DNA of 16,372 bases, taken from assembly GCA_903959665.1 (NCBI GenBank), contig CAJBXY010000077.1, forward strand, positions 1-16,372, read 5' to 3'. Below the pieces are notes generated by a model that did not search any database, had not been told where the DNA came from, and saw nothing but the letters and a program-made list of their open reading frames with translations. Source of the stretch: an uncultured Solirubrobacterales bacterium. Lineage in GTDB: Bacteria > Actinomycetota > Thermoleophilia > Solirubrobacterales > Solirubrobacteraceae. The translations under genes were made by a program, and so were the position numbers. Positions 13,528 to 16,372 of the stretch are shown in pieces. Position 1 is the first letter of the stretch; the number at the start of each line of letters is the position of its first letter.

Positions 13528-14811
13528 ATGGCCCGAGCGAGCGCACCTGCGCAGGACCCAGCCGTCGCTCGCGAAAGCTCGCGTTCACGCTCGATCGAGG
13601 AGGACGTTCTCCTCACCGCGATCTTCTGCCTCGTTGCCTTCGGCGCCGTGATGGTCTACAGCGCCTCGTCGGCATCGTCGGTCGTATCCGGCAGCGGTGA
13701 CGGAACTTCGCTGCTGGTCCGCTACCTCGTTTTCGCTGGGCTCGGTTTCGTCGGCCTGACCGTCGCGATCCGCTTCCCGCTGAAGAAGCTGCTGGCGCTC
13801 ACCGGCCCGCTGCTGGCGATCGCCCTAATCTTGCTCGTGGCGGTGAAGATTCCCGGAATCGGCGTCTCCGTCAATGGCGCGCGGCGGTGGATCGGCTTTG
13901 GCGAATTGCAGTTCCAGCCGAGCGAGCTAGCGAAGCTCGCACTGATCCTCTACACCGCGCGTTTTCTCGCCGAGCGGCCACGCGGTTTCAAGCGATCGGG
14001 AGAGCTCTTGCCGCTCGCGCTAGTCGTCGGCGCGGCGATCGTGTTGGTCGTCACGCAGCCCGATCTTGGAACTGCGCTGGTCGTCGCGTTCACCTGCTCG
14101 GCGATGCTGATCGCGGCGGGAATCAAACTGCGCTGGCTCGCCGGCTATGCCGGCGTCGCCGCCGTGCTCGTGCTGCTCTATTCGCTCAGCGCCCCATACC
14201 GCCGAGCAAGGCTGACATCTTTCCTTGACCCCTGGAACCACGCCAGCGACATCGGCTTTCAGGCCGTTCAGGGGCAGATCGCGATCGGGTCGGGAGGCAT
14301 CTTCGGACGCGGGCTCGGGCAATCGGTCCAGAAGATCTTCTACCTGCCGGAGGCTCACACCGACTTCATCCTCTCGATCATCGGCGAGGAGCTTGGCGTC
14401 GTCGGTCTCTGCGGGCTGCTGCTGCTTTACGCGCTGGTCGCTTGGGCCGGGCTGCGGATCGCCCGGGCGGCAAGTGGCCGCTACGCGCAGCTGCTGGCCG
14501 CAGGCGTCACCTCGCTGATCCTCTGCCAAGCCTTGCTAAATCTCTTTGCCGTGCTGGGAATCGTGCCGCTTACCGGCGTGCCGCTGCCCTTCCTTTCGTA
14601 TGGATCAACCAGCCTGGTCACGCTGCTCGTTGGCGTGGGGCTCTTGATCAACATTGCCCGCGGCGGCTCCGCGAACGCGCGGGCCGTCACCGCCGAGCCC
14701 GATGCGCGACGATCTGAGGACGACTATGCAGACGACCTACCTGATCGCAGCCGGCGGAACCGCCGGCCACGTAGTGCCAGCACTCGCGGTCGCCGACGCG
14801 CTGCGCACTAG
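13528..14811 (+). CDS. ftsW: Septal peptidoglycan glycosyltransferase FtsW
   Basis: This 427-residue SEDS-family membrane protein polymerises lipid II into glycan strands at the septum together with FtsI. About ten transmembrane segments are readable. Family blocks include VMVYSASSAS (41-50), GELQFQPSELAKL (125-137), TQPDLGTALV (176-185), SFLDPWNHASDIGFQ (231-245), GSGGIFGRGLGQS (254-266), LPEAHTDFILSIIGEELG (273-290, with the probable catalytic D279) and PLPFLSYGSTSL (352-363). The choice of FtsW over RodA follows from the dcw location. The ATG has a strong AAGGAG upstream that may be occluded in a hairpin. The C-terminal cytoplasmic tail (about 380-427) is hydrophilic and turns Arg-rich. 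Residues 400-427 are encoded by DNA that also encodes the start of murG in another frame. Confidence 0.95.
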   Translation: MARASAPAQDPAVARESSRSRSIEEDVLLTAIFCLVAFGAVMVYSASSASSVVSGSGDGTSLLVRYLVFAGLGFVGLTVAIRFPLKKLLALTGPLLAIALILLVAVKIPGIGVSVNGARRWIGFGELQFQPSELAKLALILYTARFLAERPRGFKRSGELLPLALVVGAAIVLVVTQPDLGTALVVAFTCSAMLIAAGIKLRWLAGYAGVAAVLVLLYSLSAPYRRARLTSFLDPWNHASDIGFQAVQGQIAIGSGGIFGRGLGQSVQKIFYLPEAHTDFILSIIGEELGVVGLCGLLLLYALVAWAGLRIARAASGRYAQLLAAGVTSLILCQALLNLFAVLGIVPLTGVPLPFLSYGSTSLVTLLVGVGLLINIARGGSANARAVTAEPDARRSEDDYADDLPDRSRRNRRPRSASTRGRRRAAH

Positions 14812-15787
14812 TGGCGCGCGCGTAGTTTTCATTGGCGGCGATAGAGCCGAGGCAGAGTTGGTGCCACGCGCCGGCTTCGAGTTCCGCCGAATTGAGGTCG
14901 AGGGGCTCGACCGCAGCAACCCGCTGCGGGCGCTGCGCGCCTTGGCGAAGTCGGTCACGGCAACATTTACGGCTTGGAAAATGATCGGAAAGATGCGTCC
15001 GGCGGCGGTTCTCGGCGGCGGCGGTTACGTTGCAGGGCCGGTTGGCGCTGCCGCCGTTCTGCGGCGGGTTCCGCTGGTTCTAACTGAGGCCGACTCCCAC
15101 TTCGGCTTGACCAATCGCCTGCTCGCGCCGTTTGCAAGCAAGGTCTGCCTTGCCTTCCACCTCGACGGTCGGGTAGGGGATCGCTACATCGTGACCGGAC
15201 GGCCAATTCCGCTGCAGGCGCACGACCCGAGCGAGGCGCGCAAGCGTTTTGGCCTCAGCGACGGGGACCGAGTGATCGTCGTGGTCGGCGGCTCGCTCGG
15301 CGCGCGTTCGATCAACGAAGCCGCGCTGGAAGCCTTCGCTGAGGATCCCCAGCTGAAGGTGATCCATGCTGCCGGCGAACGCGACCTCGCGAGCCTCGAA
15401 GCGCGACCGCGCGGGAGCGGCTATCAGCTCTTCGGCTACATCGACTCGTTCTCCGAGGCTCTGCTCGCGGCCGATCTCGTGGTTTCACGCGCGGGCGGTT
15501 CGGTCTTTGAGATCGCCGCAGCCGGACGGCCGGCAATCCTCGTGCCTTACCCGCACGCGGCGGCCGATCATCAGGCAGGGAACGCCCGCTGGATGGAGCA
15601 GGCCGGCGCGGCCATAGTCCTTGCCGACGATCAGCTCAGCGGCGAGCGACTTGCGAGCGAGGTTGGTCGCCTGCTCGCCGACCCTGAGCAGCTCGCGCAG
15701 ATGGCCAATGCCTCAGCTTCAATAGCGCGCCCCGACGCAACGGCCGCCGTTGAAGCAGCGTTGCGTGCGGCCGGGGCAGGGCGATGA
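14726..15787 (+). CDS. murG: Lipid II synthase MurG (UDP-GlcNAc transferase)
   Basis: This 353-residue GT-B glycosyltransferase at the inner membrane face adds GlcNAc to lipid I to give lipid II. It has the N-terminal glycine-rich loop AAGGTAGHV (8-16), the second loop LGGGGYVAGP (96-105), VGGSLGARSIN (187-197) opening the C-terminal donor domain, and the UDP-GlcNAc site SRAGGSVFEIAAAGRPA (254-270, E262) with ADHQAGNA (280-287). The loop normally reading HEQN is TEADSH here (120-125). The ATG at 14726 has GAGGA at 14716-14720, five bases upstream, and begins right at the first beta strand. An ATG at 14702 adds only eight residues and has weaker support. The gene begins inside ftsW with an 86-nt out-of-frame overlap and ends in an ATGA overlap with murC. 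Confidence 0.96.
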   Translation: MQTTYLIAAGGTAGHVVPALAVADALRTSGARVVFIGGDRAEAELVPRAGFEFRRIEVEGLDRSNPLRALRALAKSVTATFTAWKMIGKMRPAAVLGGGGYVAGPVGAAAVLRRVPLVLTEADSHFGLTNRLLAPFASKVCLAFHLDGRVGDRYIVTGRPIPLQAHDPSEARKRFGLSDGDRVIVVVGGSLGARSINEAALEAFAEDPQLKVIHAAGERDLASLEARPRGSGYQLFGYIDSFSEALLAADLVVSRAGGSVFEIAAAGRPAILVPYPHAAADHQAGNARWMEQAGAAIVLADDQLSGERLASEVGRLLADPEQLAQMANASASIARPDATAAVEAALRAAGAGR

Positions 15788-16372
15788 GTAGCGCGGCAGA
15801 CTGGAGTTCGCGACGGCTCCACTTTGTTGGCATCGGTGGCGCTGGAATGAGCGGCTGGGCGAGCGTTGCGGCCGAGCTCGGCGCAACCGTCAGTGGCAGC
15901 GACGCGGCCGACTCACCAACCTTGGCGGCATTGCGCGAGCAGGGGATTGATGCTCGCGTCGGTCACGACGAAGCCAACGTTCCAGCCGCTGAAGCTGTCG
16001 AGCTGGTCCGTTCAAGCGCAATTGCGGACAGCAACCCTGAGCTGACCGCTGCGCGCGAGCGCGGCCTGCGCGTGATGGAGCGAGCCGAGTTGCTGGCCGA
16101 GCTGACGGCGCTGCGCCGCACGATCGCCGTCGCAGGGGCGCACGGCAAGACGACAACAACGAGCATGGCGGCGCAGATCTTGACTGAGTGCGGAATGGAT
16201 CCTGGCTACCTGATTGGCGGCGAACTACGCGGCAGCGGCCGCAACGCGGCGTGGGGCAGCGGCGAATGGCTGATCGTTGAAGCCGACGAATCGGATCGTT
16301 CGATGCTCTCGCTCGATGTCGAGGTGGCGGTCGTCACCAATGTTGAGCTCGATCATCACGCCAACTACCGAT
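15784..16372 (+). CDS. murC: UDP-MurNAc--L-alanine ligase MurC (3' end missing)
   Basis: The first 196 residues of MurC, the Mur ligase that adds L-Ala to UDP-MurNAc and so begins the stem peptide, run to the right edge without a stop. Visible motifs are the N-terminal Rossmann loop FVGIGGAGMSG (14-24), GSDAADSPT, the P-loop AGAHGKTTTTS, EADESDRS and TNVELDHHANY, all of which fit MurC rather than MurD, MurE or Mpl-type ligases. MurC proteins are usually about 460-490 residues, so somewhat under half is present. The ATG overlaps the murG stop. In related clusters ftsQ, murB and ftsZ often follow, but nothing beyond the edge can be seen. Confidence 0.95.
   Translation, partial: MSSAADWSSRRLHFVGIGGAGMSGWASVAAELGATVSGSDAADSPTLAALREQGIDARVGHDEANVPAAEAVELVRSSAIADSNPELTAARERGLRVMERAELLAELTALRRTIAVAGAHGKTTTTSMAAQILTECGMDPGYLIGGELRGSGRNAAWGSGEWLIVEADESDRSMLSLDVEVAVVTNVELDHHANYR

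Noticed and set aside
1..16372. CRISPR arrays, tRNA or rRNA genes, insertion sequences, attachment sites, toxin-antitoxin or defence genes
   Set aside because: No spaced direct repeats, cloverleaf-like segments, transposase motifs or terminal inverted repeats were seen, and the coding space is fully explained by Tad and dcw genes.

Overview
The window is a GC-rich, almost gap-free stretch of a bacterial chromosome. It is best read as an actinobacterium, tentatively class Thermoleophilia. The reasons are the GC-rich actinobacterial-style coding, the gene order of the division and cell-wall (dcw) cluster, a DAP-type MurE (DNPR motif) and a compact FtsI without PASTA domains. No rRNA or marker gene is present, so the taxonomic call is an inference. 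I see no mobile element, CRISPR array, tRNA, rRNA or origin.

Left edge (1-182): the first 31 codons of a minus-strand membrane protein run off the window. They are divergent from a rightward operon and separated from it by an 87-bp gap.

Region A (183-4417): five rightward genes are joined by 4-base stop/start overlaps. They encode an OmpR/PhoB response regulator, a CpaB/RcpC-type SAF protein, a CpaF/TadA ATPase, TadB and TadC. This is the motor and platform half of a Tad (tight adherence, type IVc) pilus or secretion system. Prepilins, prepilin peptidase, secretin, TadZ and a histidine kinase are not in the window.

Region B (4418-4638): the only sizeable gap. It holds a near-consensus sigma-70-type promoter (TTGACA, 16 bp, TACTAT), TGGG repeats resembling MraZ operators that lie across that promoter, a strong 5' leader hairpin, and a Shine-Dalgarno sequence ahead of an apparent CTG start codon.

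Region C (4639-16372): the dcw cluster in canonical order, mraZ, rsmH, ftsL-like, ftsI, murE, murF, mraY, murD, ftsW, murG, murC (cut by the right edge). MurE, MurF, MurD and MurC build the UDP-MurNAc-pentapeptide. MraY and MurG make lipid I and lipid II. FtsW and FtsI polymerise and cross-link septal peptidoglycan, and the FtsL-like protein scaffolds them. MraZ is the likely autorepressor of the cluster and RsmH methylates 16S rRNA. Most junctions overlap or nearly abut. The largest internal gap, murD to ftsW (46 bp), contains a sequence that can fold to hide or expose the ftsW ribosome-binding site.

I found no wholly new enzyme system. The least expected signals are regulatory or architectural: the CTG start of mraZ with its operator and leader structure, the ftsW ribosome-binding-site switch candidate, the 86-nt ftsW/murG overlap, and Tad motor genes placed directly upstream of the dcw promoter.
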